This document shows, piece by piece, positions 19,879-28,861 of a stretch of DNA of 64,000 bases. The stretch is from Betaproteobacteria bacterium Ga0077540 (GTDB lineage: Bacteria > Pseudomonadota > Gammaproteobacteria > Burkholderiales > Methylophilaceae): positions 98,310 through 162,309 of the forward strand of contig LNEP01000006.1 in assembly GCA_001464125.1 (NCBI GenBank), read 5' to 3'. The notes under the pieces are model-generated. The model ran no database searches and had not been told where the DNA came from. It saw only the letters and a list, made by a program, of their open reading frames with translations. The position numbers and the translations under genes were made by a program. Every line of letters starts with the position of its first letter. The first letter of the stretch is position 1.

Positions 19879-19982
19879 CGCATGCTCCTTAGAATATCCC
19901 ACCAAACAATGGGTGCAGTCAGTGTAGCACTGAATAATTATTTGGTGGGAACAGCTATTATTCTATGGACCAAACACGCTAC

Positions 19983-21392
19983 TTAGTAACGGTAGTGGTC
20001 TGGTTTATAAGGACCTTGTTTAGCCACACCAATGTATGCTGCCTGCTGATCTGTCAATTCAGTGAGTTGCGCATTGAGTTTTTTCAATTGCAATACAGCC
20101 ACTTTCTCATCCAAATGCTTAGGTAAGGTATACACACCCACTGGGTAATTTGCAGTTTGTGTAAACAACTCAATTTGCGCAATGGTTTGGTTAGCAAAGC
20201 TAGAGCTCATTACATAACTAGGATGGCCAGTACCACAGCCCAAGTTTACCAAACGGCCTTTGGCCAATAAGATAATACGTTTGCCATCTGGGAAAACCAC
20301 ATGATCCACTTGTGGTTTGATTTCATCCCACTCGTATTTCTCAAGCGAAGCAACGTCAATCTCGTTATCAAAGTGGCCGATGTTACATACAATGGCTTGG
20401 TCTTTCATTTTCGCCATATGGTCATGCGTAATCACATGGTAATTGCCGGTAGCTGTCACAAAAATATCTGCATGCTCAGCGGCATAATCCATCGTTACCA
20501 CACGGTAACCTTCCATCGCTGCTTGCAATGCACAGATTGGGTCAATTTCAGTCACCCACACTTGCGCAGACAATGCGCGCAATGCTTGCGCTGAACCCTT
20601 ACCCACATCACCGTAACCTGCAACCACCGCCACTTTACCTGCAATCATCACGTCAGTGGCACGTTTAATGCCATCCACCAATGACTCACGGCAACCGTAC
20701 AAATTATCGAATTTTGATTTAGTCACAGAGTCGTTTACATTAATAGCAGGGAAAGCCAACTTGCCTTCTTTATGCATTTGATACAAACGATGCACGCCGG
20801 TAGTGGTTTCTTCTGTCACGCCTTTGACTTTGCTTAGGCGTGTTGAGTACCAAGTAGGATCGACTTTTAACTTTTCTTTGATGGAGTTAAACAAGCAGAT
20901 TTCTTCTTCAGAACCTGGGTTGGCCAATACAGAAAGATCTTTTTCAGCACGAGTACCTAGGTGTAACAACAAGGTTGCATCGCCACCGTCATCTAAAATC
21001 ATGTTGGTGTAGCCCCCATCTGTCCATTCAAAAATGCGGTGGGTGTAATCCCAATAATCTTCTAGTGATTCACCTTTTACTGCAAACACTGGCGTACCAG
21101 TAGCCGCAATGGCAGCAGCAGCGTGGTCTTGTGTGGAGTAGATATTGCATGAAGCCCAGCGCACATCTGCGCCTAAGTCTTTCAGTGTTTCAATCAACAC
21201 TGCGGTTTGGATGGTCATGTGAAGTGAACCAGTAATGCGCGCACCTTTCAGTGGTTGCGCTTTTGCATACTCTTCACGAATTGCCATTAAACCTGGCATT
21301 TCAGTCTCGGCAATCGCAATTTCTTTGCGACCCCAATCAGCCAATGATAAATCGGCAATTACATAGTCTTTGAAATCAGCTACAGTATTCAT
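19983..21392 (-). CDS. ahcY: Adenosylhomocysteinase (SAH hydrolase)
   Basis: A roughly 469-residue NAD-dependent enzyme that splits S-adenosylhomocysteine into adenosine and homocysteine. Visible motifs are [16 protein letters not shown] near the N terminus, the NAD loop [19 protein letters not shown], and the C-terminal KPDHYRY that closes the neighbouring active site. The ORF track extends 13 codons upstream, but ATG 21392 (MNTVADFKD) with GGAAG upstream is the likely start. An SAH riboswitch and a strong promoter lie upstream. Confidence 0.97.
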   Translation of the reverse strand: MNTVADFKDYVIADLSLADWGRKEIAIAETEMPGLMAIREEYAKAQPLKGARITGSLHMTIQTAVLIETLKDLGADVRWASCNIYSTQDHAAAAIAATGTPVFAVKGESLEDYWDYTHRIFEWTDGGYTNMILDDGGDATLLLHLGTRAEKDLSVLANPGSEEEICLFNSIKEKLKVDPTWYSTRLSKVKGVTEETTTGVHRLYQMHKEGKLAFPAINVNDSVTKSKFDNLYGCRESLVDGIKRATDVMIAGKVAVVAGYGDVGKGSAQALRALSAQVWVTEIDPICALQAAMEGYRVVTMDYAAEHADIFVTATGNYHVITHDHMAKMKDQAIVCNIGHFDNEIDVASLEKYEWDEIKPQVDHVVFPDGKRIILLAKGRLVNLGCGTGHPSYVMSSSFANQTIAQIELFTQTANYPVGVYTLPKHLDEKVAVLQLKKLNAQLTELTDQQAAYIGVAKQGPYKPDHYRY

Positions 21393-21482
21393 AATCTTCC
21401 TTAATGAATGAAAACTGAGCAGGGAAAACATACTGGAGGGCCTACGCTCACCTTTATATTCCGTGCTCGCACAGTTATTAAA

Positions 21483-21548
21483 AGTGAACGCCGTTTACAA
21501 CATCTCTGAGCCTGGGAGCATGGGAATAACTCTCGCAGCGTTCCTCAG
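21483..21548 (-). ncRNA. SAH riboswitch upstream of ahcY
   Basis: On the minus strand the leader reads CTGAGGAACGCTGCGAGAG, then CCCAGGCTCAG, then AACGGCGTTCAC. This matches the SAH riboswitch: CTGAG pairs with CTCAG, and GAACGCTG pairs with the downstream CGGCGTTC as the pseudoknot. It ends about 90 bases before the ahcY start. The known class turns ahcY on when S-adenosylhomocysteine builds up. It should govern ahcY, the small membrane gene and metF together. Confidence 0.9.
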
Positions 21549-21557
21549 AAGGACAAC

Positions 21558-21586
21558 ATTATATCGCTAAAACAATCATTTGCCAA
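21558..21586 (-). promoter_or_regulatory. Sigma-70 promoter of the ahcY operon
   Basis: Minus-strand TTGGCA (21581-21586) and TATAAT (21558-21563) are separated by exactly 17 bases. Transcription would start about seven bases downstream, a few bases before the SAH aptamer. Confidence 0.8.
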
Positions 21587-21588
21587 AA

Positions 21589-22830
21589 TCAGACGTCTTT
21601 AGGCGTCCAAAGTTCATGCACATCATGAATCCCCCAACTGTGAGCGGATTCGTGACCAACAATTTCATCCATTGCACTTGCTTTAGATAAATCAACCACC
21701 TCTACTTGGATGCGCGCTCTAGATTTAGTCGAGAAAAAGACTTTCACAACCGGCTGTAATAAGGTCTTCGTGGATTGATCGATCACCACTGCCAAGCGAC
21801 CAGATTTGAGCAGCACCACTGAACCGATAGGATAAATGCCAACGCTTTTCACAAAGGCTTTAAACACGGTCTGATCAAAATGGTTTTTCCATTGTGCCAT
21901 CCGCTGCAAGGATACACCTGGTTCCCAGCCATCTTTGTATGGACGATTTGAAGTCACAGCATCATACACATCACAAACGGCACCCATCTTAGCAAGCAAG
22001 CTAATTTGGTCACCTTTGAGCTGTTTAGGATAGCCGGAGCCATCAACTTTCTCATGATGATGTAGACAGACATCTAATGTCACAGGGTCGTCAATACCCG
22101 CCTTCAGCAATAAGGCATACCCCTCTTCGGGGTGAAGTTTCACCTTAGCAAACTCTTGATCCGTCAACGCACCGGGCTTATTGAGTATATCCAAAGAGAC
22201 TGCCGCCTTGCCTATGTCATGCATAAGACCAGCCAAGCCAGCTTGTCTAATTTCCGCATCCCCAAGCCCTAGCTCCTTGGCCAGGGCTGTCATCATGGCG
22301 CACACTGCCACGGAATGCATATAGGTGTAGTCATCTTGGTTTTTTAATCGCACTAAACTAATTAATGCGCCTTCGTTGCGTTTTATAGAAGCAGATATTT
22401 CCTCGACCAGTGGCATCACTGCTTCTGCATTGACGACCTTACCAAGACGCGCATCTTTAAACATGGAAGCTACTGCACGTTTAGACTCTTTAATAATGCG
22501 TGATGCTTGTTGCAACTCCTGCTCAATAGAAGTTTTTTCGATTTTCGATTCAGTTACATCGGTTTGCACCACTTTAGGTGCCTGTGTCTCGATTTGCGTA
22601 CACTCCTCCGCCACAACAGCACTTACTTCGGGAACATCCAATCCTTTAGCGGTATCAATTACTACTTCTTTGATGATACTGGACTGCAGTTTTTTCAGGT
22701 CCTGAATATCATTAAGTACAAATTTGGTTTTCCAAAAAGGATGATCCACCCAAGCACCATTAAGTGCATGGATATGCATGCCAATAATCACTTGATGTGT
22801 AGGAATGGTTTTAAGCATTGTAGACATCAT
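21589..22830 (-). CDS. HD-GYP domain protein, probable cyclic-di-GMP phosphodiesterase
   Basis: A 413-residue protein with an N-terminal DUF3391-type region, a linker (about residues 70-120) and a complete HD-GYP domain: LAGLMHDIGKAAVS supplies HD, HHHEKVDGSGYPKQLKGDQI supplies the HHE and GYP motifs. Such proteins hydrolyse c-di-GMP to pGpG or GMP and lower biofilm signals. No signal peptide or membrane helix is visible. It lies between metK and ahcY on the same strand but seems functionally unrelated. Start 22830 or the inner ATG five codons later. Confidence 0.92.
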   Translation of the reverse strand: MMSTMLKTIPTHQVIIGMHIHALNGAWVDHPFWKTKFVLNDIQDLKKLQSSIIKEVVIDTAKGLDVPEVSAVVAEECTQIETQAPKVVQTDVTESKIEKTSIEQELQQASRIIKESKRAVASMFKDARLGKVVNAEAVMPLVEEISASIKRNEGALISLVRLKNQDDYTYMHSVAVCAMMTALAKELGLGDAEIRQAGLAGLMHDIGKAAVSLDILNKPGALTDQEFAKVKLHPEEGYALLLKAGIDDPVTLDVCLHHHEKVDGSGYPKQLKGDQISLLAKMGAVCDVYDAVTSNRPYKDGWEPGVSLQRMAQWKNHFDQTVFKAFVKSVGIYPIGSVVLLKSGRLAVVIDQSTKTLLQPVVKVFFSTKSRARIQVEVVDLSKASAMDEIVGHESAHSWGIHDVHELWTPKDV

Positions 22831-22913
22831 TCTGGCTTAAAATTGCGCGCGTGGATGCAAAGAAAAAGGGGCTAAAAAGCCCCCATTTCTCGCCTAACAT
22901 CAAGCTAATCTTT

Positions 22914-24077
22914 TTATAAGCCTGCTGCTGCGCGTAACGCTGAAGCTCTGTCAGTAGCTTCCCAAGTGAACTCTGGCTCATCGCGACCAAAATGCCCGTA
23001 AGCTGCAGTTTTTGCGTAGATTGGGCGTAGCAAATCCAGCATTTTAACGATGCCTTTAGGGCGCAAATCAAAATGCTCGCGCACCAATTGTGTCAGCAGT
23101 TCATCCGACACTTTACCCGTACCATAGGTTTGCACCATGATGGATGTCGGTTGCGCCACACCAATGGCATAACTCACTTGCACCATGCACTTATCAGCCA
23201 AGCCAGCTGCCACAATATTTTTAGCCACATAGCGGCCGGCATACGCGGCTGAGCGGTCTACTTTAGAGGGATCTTTGCCTGAAAAAGCGCCACCACCGTG
23301 TGGGGCTGCACCACCGTAGGTATCTACAATAATTTTACGGCCAGTTAAACCACAATCACCTTGCGGGCCACCCACCACAAACCGGCCTGTTGGATTCACC
23401 AAATATTTAATCTCACCTTTGATTAACTCTTGCGGCAACATCGGCTTGATGATTTCTTCGATGGTCGCTTCACGAATCGCTTCCAAAGTCATCTCTGGCG
23501 CATGCTGTGTGGATACCAACACCGTATCAATTTTATGTGGTTTGCCATCCACGTATTGAATCGTCACTTGGGATTTGGCGTCCGGACGCAACCATGGCAA
23601 ACGGCCATCCTTACGCAATTGCGCTTGGCGCTCCATGATGCGATGGCTCAGCCAAATCGGCAATGGCATTAATTGTGGTGTTTCATTCACGGCATAGCCA
23701 AACATCAAGCCTTGGTCACCTGCGCCTTGATCTAGTGGGTCGTCATTCGCATTGTCCACGCCCTGGGCAATGTCTGGCGATTGTTTGTCATAGGCGACCA
23801 GCACCGCGCAACCCTTGTAATCGATGCCGTATTCGGTATTGTCATAGCCAATGCGTTTAATCGCATCGCGTGCTACTTTGATGTAGTCGACATTGGCGGT
23901 AGTCGTAATTTCACCCGCCAACACCACTAAGCCAGTATTAGCCAGCGTCTCTGCCGCCACTCGTGCGGTAGGGTCTTGCGCTAAAATAGCATCTAAAATG
24001 CTATCAGATACTTGGTCTGCGAGTTTATCGGGATGGCCCTCAGAAACAGATTCTGAAGTAAAAAGATATTGATTCAT
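22914..24077 (-). CDS. metK: S-adenosylmethionine synthetase
   Basis: A 387-residue enzyme that makes SAM from methionine and ATP. Signature motifs are [25 protein letters not shown] at the N terminus, [13 protein letters not shown], and [23 protein letters not shown]. Start ATG 24077 with AAGG nearby. It belongs functionally with ahcY and metF downstream. The 190-base gap to divergent dapF shows no SAM aptamer that I can recognise. Confidence 0.97.
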   Translation of the reverse strand: MNQYLFTSESVSEGHPDKLADQVSDSILDAILAQDPTARVAAETLANTGLVVLAGEITTTANVDYIKVARDAIKRIGYDNTEYGIDYKGCAVLVAYDKQSPDIAQGVDNANDDPLDQGAGDQGLMFGYAVNETPQLMPLPIWLSHRIMERQAQLRKDGRLPWLRPDAKSQVTIQYVDGKPHKIDTVLVSTQHAPEMTLEAIREATIEEIIKPMLPQELIKGEIKYLVNPTGRFVVGGPQGDCGLTGRKIIVDTYGGAAPHGGGAFSGKDPSKVDRSAAYAGRYVAKNIVAAGLADKCMVQVSYAIGVAQPTSIMVQTYGTGKVSDELLTQLVREHFDLRPKGIVKMLDLLRPIYAKTAAYGHFGRDEPEFTWEATDRASALRAAAGL

Positions 24078-24267
24078 AATGCGCCTTGAAAATAAATATT
24101 AAAAAGTTTGAAATGACGCACCGACTAAAGGCTAAAGCAAGTGCATCAGGACAACGAATTTGGTATTGTAGTGGAAATTAAGTTCGCACCCCATATAAAT
24201 TTAATTGGCAAGCATTTAATCGGGGCTAGCAGACTTCCTCGCAACACTAAGCATTATCATCGGCATT

Positions 24268-25098
24268 ATGAAACTTAACTTTACTAAAATGCAGGGCGCA
24301 GGCAACGACTTTGTTGTCATCGATAGCTATACCCAACCTGTTTCCCTCACTTCCGATCAAATCAAATTCATTGCCAACCGCTACTTTGGCGTGGGTTGCG
24401 ATCAATTATTGATGGTCGAAAAAACCACGACACCGAATGTTGATTTCCGTTATCGCATCTTTAACGCCGACGGCGGCGAGGTGGAGCAATGTGGCAACGG
24501 TGCACGCTGTTTTGTGCGTTTTGTGGTGGAAAAGGGCTTGACGCAAAAACATGAAATTTCAGTAGAAACCGCTAGCGGTGTGATTTCACTGCAATTGCAG
24601 GATGATGGCCAAGTCACGGTCAATATGGGGGCGCCCCGCTTTGCGCCTGCGCAAGTTCCATTTGAGGCACCATCGCAGCAAACACTGTACCCACTAGCAT
24701 TAACCCAGACCGAGATACAAATTTCTGCAGTATCGATGGGGAACCCACATGCGGTAACAGTAGTAAACGATGTGAACACCGCACCTGTTGCTGAATACGG
24801 CCCACAAATTGAGTCACATCCGCGCTTTCCGCAACGCGTCAATGCCGGGTTTATGCAAGTATTAAATCCACACGCCATCAACTTGCGCGTATACGAACGT
24901 GGCAGTGGCGAAACCCTAGCCTGCGGTACTGGCGCTTGTGCAGCCGCTGTGAGCGGTATACAACTTGGCCTGCTGTCATCACCGGTCGTAGTCAACACGC
25001 GTGGCGGCCAACTGACGATTACTTGGGCTGGCAATCAAGCCCCGGTCATGATGACGGGCCCAGCAGAAATCGTGTTTGACGGCGAAATTAATATCTAA
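24268..25098 (+). CDS. dapF: Diaminopimelate epimerase
   Basis: A 276-residue PLP-independent epimerase that turns LL-diaminopimelate into the meso form for lysine and peptidoglycan. Both catalytic cysteines are present, in QCGNGARCF and [12 protein letters not shown]. The N terminus [19 protein letters not shown] is typical. It leads the dapF-DUF484-xerC cluster found widely in proteobacteria. Confidence 0.97.
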   Translation: MKLNFTKMQGAGNDFVVIDSYTQPVSLTSDQIKFIANRYFGVGCDQLLMVEKTTTPNVDFRYRIFNADGGEVEQCGNGARCFVRFVVEKGLTQKHEISVETASGVISLQLQDDGQVTVNMGAPRFAPAQVPFEAPSQQTLYPLALTQTEIQISAVSMGNPHAVTVVNDVNTAPVAEYGPQIESHPRFPQRVNAGFMQVLNPHAINLRVYERGSGETLACGTGACAAAVSGIQLGLLSSPVVVNTRGGQLTITWAGNQAPVMMTGPAEIVFDGEINI

Positions 25099-25120
25099 TT
25101 GCTTACTTGGAAAATCCACT

Positions 25121-25762
25121 ATGGAAAACGAAATCAAAGCGTATTTAAAAGCGCACCCAGAATTTTTTGAACACAATGCACATTTGTTGACGGAAATCTT
25201 TCTGCCCAGCCCACACGGCGATGGCGCGATTTCACTGGCACAACGCCAACAATTGGCTCAGCGCGATAAAATTCGCGTGTTGGAATCCAAGTTTACCGAG
25301 CTTATTTTGAATGCAGAGGAAAACGAAGCAACGGCTGAAAAAGTGCATAGATTGACCATCGGCTTATTAGGTGCGCCTAATTTTGAACAACTGAATGCGC
25401 ACCTTACTGCATATTTGCGTGATTATTTCGATTTGCCTGACAGTCAGTTGAAACTGTGGTCTAGCTCCAGCTTACTGGCGGACAGTATTAGCGCATTTAT
25501 TGTTGCAGACGATGCCTTGAAAAACTGGGCGAAAGATTTATCACAACCCTATTGCGGCCCGATGCCGAGTATTGATATTGGCAGTTGGTTTACAGAGCCG
25601 CCCGCATCGATCGCGATTGTTCCAATGCGCGGCAAAGACACGTTTGGCGTATTGGTATTGCCAAGTACCAACCCAACCCGCTTTTACCCGGGCATGGGCA
25701 CTCTGTTTTTAACGCGCATCGGCGAGTTAGTGAGCGCATCTCTATTACGCTACATTAATTAA
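25121..25762 (+). CDS. DUF484 family protein (GAF-like)
   Basis: A 213-residue protein whose N terminus IKAYLKAHPEFFEHNAHLLTEIFLPSPHGDGAISLAQRQ is the DUF484 signature; a coiled-coil stretch and a GAF-like domain follow. The ORF track starts at 25076, but ATG 25121 is better since it avoids overlap with dapF. The family is always near xerC in this order. Role unknown. It ends one base before xerC. Confidence 0.9.
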   Translation: MENEIKAYLKAHPEFFEHNAHLLTEIFLPSPHGDGAISLAQRQQLAQRDKIRVLESKFTELILNAEENEATAEKVHRLTIGLLGAPNFEQLNAHLTAYLRDYFDLPDSQLKLWSSSSLLADSISAFIVADDALKNWAKDLSQPYCGPMPSIDIGSWFTEPPASIAIVPMRGKDTFGVLVLPSTNPTRFYPGMGTLFLTRIGELVSASLLRYIN

Positions 25763-25763
25763 C

Positions 25764-26645
25764 TTGGATTACCTAAATCAATATTTAGATTTCTTACATT
25801 TTGAGCGTGGCTTGAGCGACAACACGCGTGACAACTACGCGCGTGATATACAGCAACTTCTAACGCTGAGTGAAACGATGTCACTTGCCAACATCCAAGT
25901 TACGCAAGTGCGCAAATATGTGGCCATATTGCATAGCAAAGGCCTGAGCGGCAAAAGCATTGCGCGCATGCTTTCCAGCTGGCGCGGTTTTTTTGATTAT
26001 CTGGTCCAGCGCCACCAGTTTAAGCATAATCCGGTGATTGGGATGCGCGCGCCAAAATCGCCTAAAACCCTGCCACAGGCGCTATCCATCGAGCAGGCCA
26101 GTAAGTTGGTGGATATTCAAGATGATGACATTTTGAGCCAACGTGACCATGCTATTTTGGAGTTATTTTATTCTTCAGGCCTGCGCTTAAGCGAGCTAGT
26201 GGGGCTGAATATTGACCAGATTGATTTTGCTGAAGGCACGGTCATGGTCACAGGTAAAGGCAATAAAACACGTATCGTACCGCTAGGTGCGCATGCAGCC
26301 CAAGCCATTCAAACTTGGCTACCGCTACGCAGCAGCATGCTGATACGTAACCCCAACGAGAAAGCGGTATTCATCAGCAAGCAGGGTCGACGTATTTCCG
26401 GACGCAATATCGAATACCGCCTGAAAGCATGGTCCATTAAACAAGGCTTGCATACGGCGGTGCACCCACACACCTTACGCCATAGCTTTGCCACGCATGT
26501 TTTACAATCTAGTGGTGATTTACGTGCAGTGCAAGAAATGCTGGGACACGCCAATATTAGCACCACACAAGTGTATACGCATTTGGACTACCAACATTTA
26601 ACCAAGGTCTATGATGCTGCGCATCCTCGCGCCAAAAAGAAATAA
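25764..26645 (+). CDS. xerC: Tyrosine recombinase XerC
   Basis: A 293-residue recombinase that with XerD resolves chromosome dimers at dif. The N-terminal SAM-like domain (YLDFLHFERGLSDNTRDNYARDI) is followed by the catalytic domain: Arg in SSGLRLSELVGL, HTLRHSFATHVL with His and Arg, GHANISTTQVYTH with His and the nucleophile Tyr. Start is TTG at 25764. It is a housekeeping enzyme, not an element integrase, judging by the dapF-DUF484 context. Confidence 0.94.
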   Translation: MDYLNQYLDFLHFERGLSDNTRDNYARDIQQLLTLSETMSLANIQVTQVRKYVAILHSKGLSGKSIARMLSSWRGFFDYLVQRHQFKHNPVIGMRAPKSPKTLPQALSIEQASKLVDIQDDDILSQRDHAILELFYSSGLRLSELVGLNIDQIDFAEGTVMVTGKGNKTRIVPLGAHAAQAIQTWLPLRSSMLIRNPNEKAVFISKQGRRISGRNIEYRLKAWSIKQGLHTAVHPHTLRHSFATHVLQSSGDLRAVQEMLGHANISTTQVYTHLDYQHLTKVYDAAHPRAKKK

Positions 26646-26738
26646 AATTCAATGTAGGGCTTGAACTGTCACAATTTAGGCGCATCTATAAGAGATGATG
26701 TATCAATAATAATTTTCAACCTGTTAGGAAACCTTCGC

Positions 26739-27323
26739 ATGGAACACACACTACCCGCTTTACCCTATGCCAAAAACGCTTTGGCACCTCACATTTCAGA
26801 AGAAACATTTGAGTTTCATTACGGCAAGCACCACCAAACCTATGTCACCAATCTGAACAACTTAATTAAGGGCACAGAGTTTGAAAACAGCAGCTTAGAA
26901 GACATCATTAAAAAATCTTCCGGTGGCATTTATAACAACTCTGCCCAAATCTGGAACCACACGTTCTTTTGGAGCAGCATGAAACCAAACGGTGGCGGCG
27001 CTCCAACTGGCGCATTGGCCGATGCAATTAACAAAAAATGGGGTTCTTTTGACGAATTTAAAAAAGCGTTCCAAGCCTCTGCAGTGGGCAACTTTGGCTC
27101 TGGCTGGACATGGTTAGTGAAAAAGGCTGACGGCAATGTAGACATTGTGAACACTGGAGCTGCAGGTACGCCTCTCACCACAGGCGATACAGCACTGTTG
27201 ACGATTGATGTCTGGGAACACGCTTATTACATTGACTATCGCAATGCACGTGCTAAATTTGTAGAAGTATTCTTGGCTTCTTTGGCTAACTGGGACTTTG
27301 CCAGCGCCAATTTCAACGCTTAG
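26739..27323 (+). CDS. sodB: Superoxide dismutase, iron type
   Basis: A 195-residue cytoplasmic enzyme that converts superoxide to peroxide and oxygen. Metal ligands are in [18 protein letters not shown] and [15 protein letters not shown]. Gln in NSAQIWNH is the iron-type arrangement. The ORF track begins 26 codons upstream, but ATG 26739 ([10 protein letters not shown]) with AGGAAA is the true start. A terminator follows. Confidence 0.95.
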   Translation: MEHTLPALPYAKNALAPHISEETFEFHYGKHHQTYVTNLNNLIKGTEFENSSLEDIIKKSSGGIYNNSAQIWNHTFFWSSMKPNGGGAPTGALADAINKKWGSFDEFKKAFQASAVGNFGSGWTWLVKKADGNVDIVNTGAAGTPLTTGDTALLTIDVWEHAYYIDYRNARAKFVEVFLASLANWDFASANFNA

Positions 27324-27341
27324 TTTATTCTACTTATCCCC

Positions 27342-27371
27342 AAGCCAAGTGATTGCCACTTGGCTTTTTTT
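27342..27371 (+). terminator. Terminator of sodB
   Basis: AAGCCAAGTG-ATTGC-CACTTGGCTT followed by a run of T, 19 bases after the sodB stop. Confidence 0.88.
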
Positions 27372-27413
27372 ACGTCATTATCTTTTTAGCCAAACCGATA
27401 GTGTGCACACACA

Positions 27414-27665
27414 TTGAAAAAACTGACAGGCATATTATTGTTATTGGTAGGTTGAGGATTTGCAAGCCGGGCAGCCATCGCAGGGTTATCTTTCTGCACC
27501 ATTATGGTCGTAGGCTTTATCGGCACAGCCGGTAGAAAGGGTTGCAAGGATTTCTTGGAAATATTGATATATACCATCATTGCTGTGTCTTCCGGATATT
27601 TGGTGGGTAAATTTGGTCAACATTTATATCGACAGGCAAAACAAAAAGAAAAACATGAAACCTAA
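27414..27665 (+). pseudogene. Small two-helix membrane ORF with an in-frame TGA
   Basis: From a TTG at 27414 the frame reads MKKLTGILLLLVG, then a TGA at 27453, then GFASRAAIAGLSFCTIMVVGFIGTA and FLEILIYTIIAVSSGYLVGKF with a basic tail RQAKQKEKHET and a TAA. The two halves look like one small membrane protein of about 83 residues interrupted by a single stop. No obvious ribosome site precedes the TTG. An inner ATG at 27504 could still make 53 residues. It overlaps the start of the next gene by 11 bases. No family recognised; could be a nonsense mutant or a shorter real gene. Confidence 0.4.
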
Positions 27666-28005
27666 CCTAAGCTATCACGCGCACATTTATTTTGATAACG
27701 AGCAATCGGTTCTAGCCAGCAATGTACGCGACAATATTATTCAAGACATTCCTCAATTGACTTATCGCGGCCAACTCATCCCTATGTCGGTGGGGCCACA
27801 CCCCAAACCAATGTTTGAATTACACATCCCCGGCGATTGTATCAACTACGCCATGGCCAGTATTGATGCATTTCGTCAGGGATTATCGGTATTGATTCAC
27901 CCAGTGCATGACGATGAATACCTTGCACATACACAAGATGCCAAATGGTTAGGCCCAAGCTTGCCATTAAAACTCGATGTGTTAAAAATAAAACAATCGA
28001 ATTAG
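27655..28005 (+). CDS. DOPA 4,5-dioxygenase family protein
   Basis: About 116 residues from ATG 27655 (the ORF track starts too early). The family pattern is complete: YHAHIYFD, VGPHPKPMFELHIP, and VLIHPVHDDEYLAHTQDAKWLG, where the conserved histidines would bind iron. Fungal and plant relatives cleave the ring of DOPA, but bacterial members have no fixed substrate. It stands alone after the small membrane ORF. Confidence 0.88.
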   Translation: MKPNLSYHAHIYFDNEQSVLASNVRDNIIQDIPQLTYRGQLIPMSVGPHPKPMFELHIPGDCINYAMASIDAFRQGLSVLIHPVHDDEYLAHTQDAKWLGPSLPLKLDVLKIKQSN

Positions 28006-28140
28006 CCCGTTTGGCACAGAAGCGTTGTTTTTTCTCACTCTCTGGTAACAATTGACCATGATTTTTGATGCTGTTGCCATAAATGTGCGGCATGTTATTT
28101 TCTCAATCAAGACAGGCGGTTTTTTGGCTCTGTCTTAATT

Positions 28141-28365
28141 TTGGCACTCTACATCAACAGCCCAGAAACTAGCCAAATGTATCCAAACACCATGTGGCTA
28201 TGGTTAATTCCGCCAATAATTTTGTATTGGACCAGCCGTATGTGGATGAAAGCACACCGTGGTCAAGTGGTTGATGACCCAGTGGTGTTTGCAGCTAAAG
28301 ACTGGCAAAGCCTGACGGTGATTGCGCTCTCCGCCATTATCTTTGCTACTGCGCTCTTTGCTTAA
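28141..28365 (+). pseudogene. C-terminal remnant of a UbiA-family prenyltransferase
   Basis: A 74-residue ORF starting at TTG reads LYINSPETSQMYPNTMWLWLIPPIILYWTSRMWMKAHRGQVVDDPVVFAAKDWQSL plus a final hydrophobic helix. This matches the last part of the UbiA-type prenyltransferases that carry an N-terminal HAD domain; full genes have several hundred codons more. In-frame sequence upstream continues a few codons (GSVLILA) and then loses similarity before a stop at 28066. It therefore looks like a decayed gene end. Whether the 74 residues are still translated is unknown. Confidence 0.7.
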
Positions 28366-28414
28366 TACTGCAGTTTAGCGTTAGAAAATCACCTTACTTT
28401 CTACGCTAAAACAC

Positions 28415-28439
28415 AAAGGCTACCCGTGGTAGCCTTTTT
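28415..28439 (+). terminator. Terminator after the UbiA remnant
   Basis: AAAGGCTACC-CGT-GGTAGCCTTTTT is a perfect hairpin with a T-run. It isolates the following metal-receptor locus from upstream transcription. Confidence 0.85.
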
Positions 28440-28457
28440 CATTCTCACTCACCCTAT

Positions 28458-28485
28458 TTGAATCTGCGCATACTCCTGTTAAAAT
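28458..28485 (+). promoter_or_regulatory. Promoter of the ZnuD-like receptor locus
   Basis: TTGAAT (28458-28463) and TAAAAT (28480-28485) are 16 bases apart. The predicted start site near 28492 falls inside the palindrome at 28484-28500, so a repressor bound there would block initiation. Confidence 0.55.
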
Positions 28486-28500
28486 GCAATTATGTTGCAT
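28484..28500. promoter_or_regulatory. Palindromic operator candidate ATGCAA-N5-TTGCAT
   Basis: ATGCAA (28484-28489) and TTGCAT (28495-28500) are exact inverted repeats overlapping the -10 box, the likely transcription start and the first ATG of the small exported protein. Because the downstream receptor is ZnuD-like, a Zur-type zinc repressor is the leading guess. I cannot confirm the motif for this lineage. Confidence 0.5.
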
Positions 28501-28803
28501 AAATTAATGATTCATATTGCATTGTTATTCTTATTTGCGTTTACGCAAATAGGCGTTGCTACGCATGAAATCAGCCACTTCAGCAACGCTACACAGCAAA
28601 CGCATCCTGATCAGCACACAAGTCCTGATCAATGTAGCCAGTGCTTGGCACATGCAGATGCTGCCGCCGGTGTATTGATGCCAGCGTTTTCAATGCCGCT
28701 ATTACTAGCAGCTTTGGAATTAGCTACCGCGCCTACACAGCACGCTTCCTCAACCACACTTGCGTACTACAGCGCTCGCGCACCACCCACATCTCTTAAT
28801 TAA
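28492..28803 (+). CDS. Small exported His/Cys-containing protein upstream of TonB receptor
   Basis: A 103-residue protein with a hydrophobic N terminus (MIHIALLFLFAFTQIGVA) and a following metal-ligand-rich segment (THEISHFSNATQQTHPDQHTSPDQCSQCLAHADAA) that contains many His and a CxxC pair. Such small proteins often precede TonB metal receptors and may bind metal in the periplasm; this is inference. The first ATG coincides with the predicted transcription start, so the inner ATG at 28507 could be the real start. Confidence 0.6.
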   Translation: MLHKLMIHIALLFLFAFTQIGVATHEISHFSNATQQTHPDQHTSPDQCSQCLAHADAAAGVLMPAFSMPLLLAALELATAPTQHASSTTLAYYSARAPPTSLN

Positions 28804-28861
28804 ATCATGAAGTTACCAGCCACTTTGAGCTGGCTTTTGCTATTTATTTGAGGATGTATCC

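Noticed and set aside
22811-23071. Minus-strand 86-residue ORF at the metK end
   Set aside because: It overlaps metK in another frame with no RBS or domain; a shadow ORF.
24078-24267. Possible SAM riboswitch between metK and dapF
   Set aside because: I looked for SAM-type aptamer motifs on the minus strand and saw none.
25764-26645. xerC as integrase of a mobile element
   Set aside because: The dapF-DUF484-xerC order is a conserved housekeeping cluster.
27386-27580. Minus-strand ORF of 64 residues opposite the small membrane ORF
   Set aside because: It has no RBS and no domain; the plus-strand frame reads as a membrane protein.
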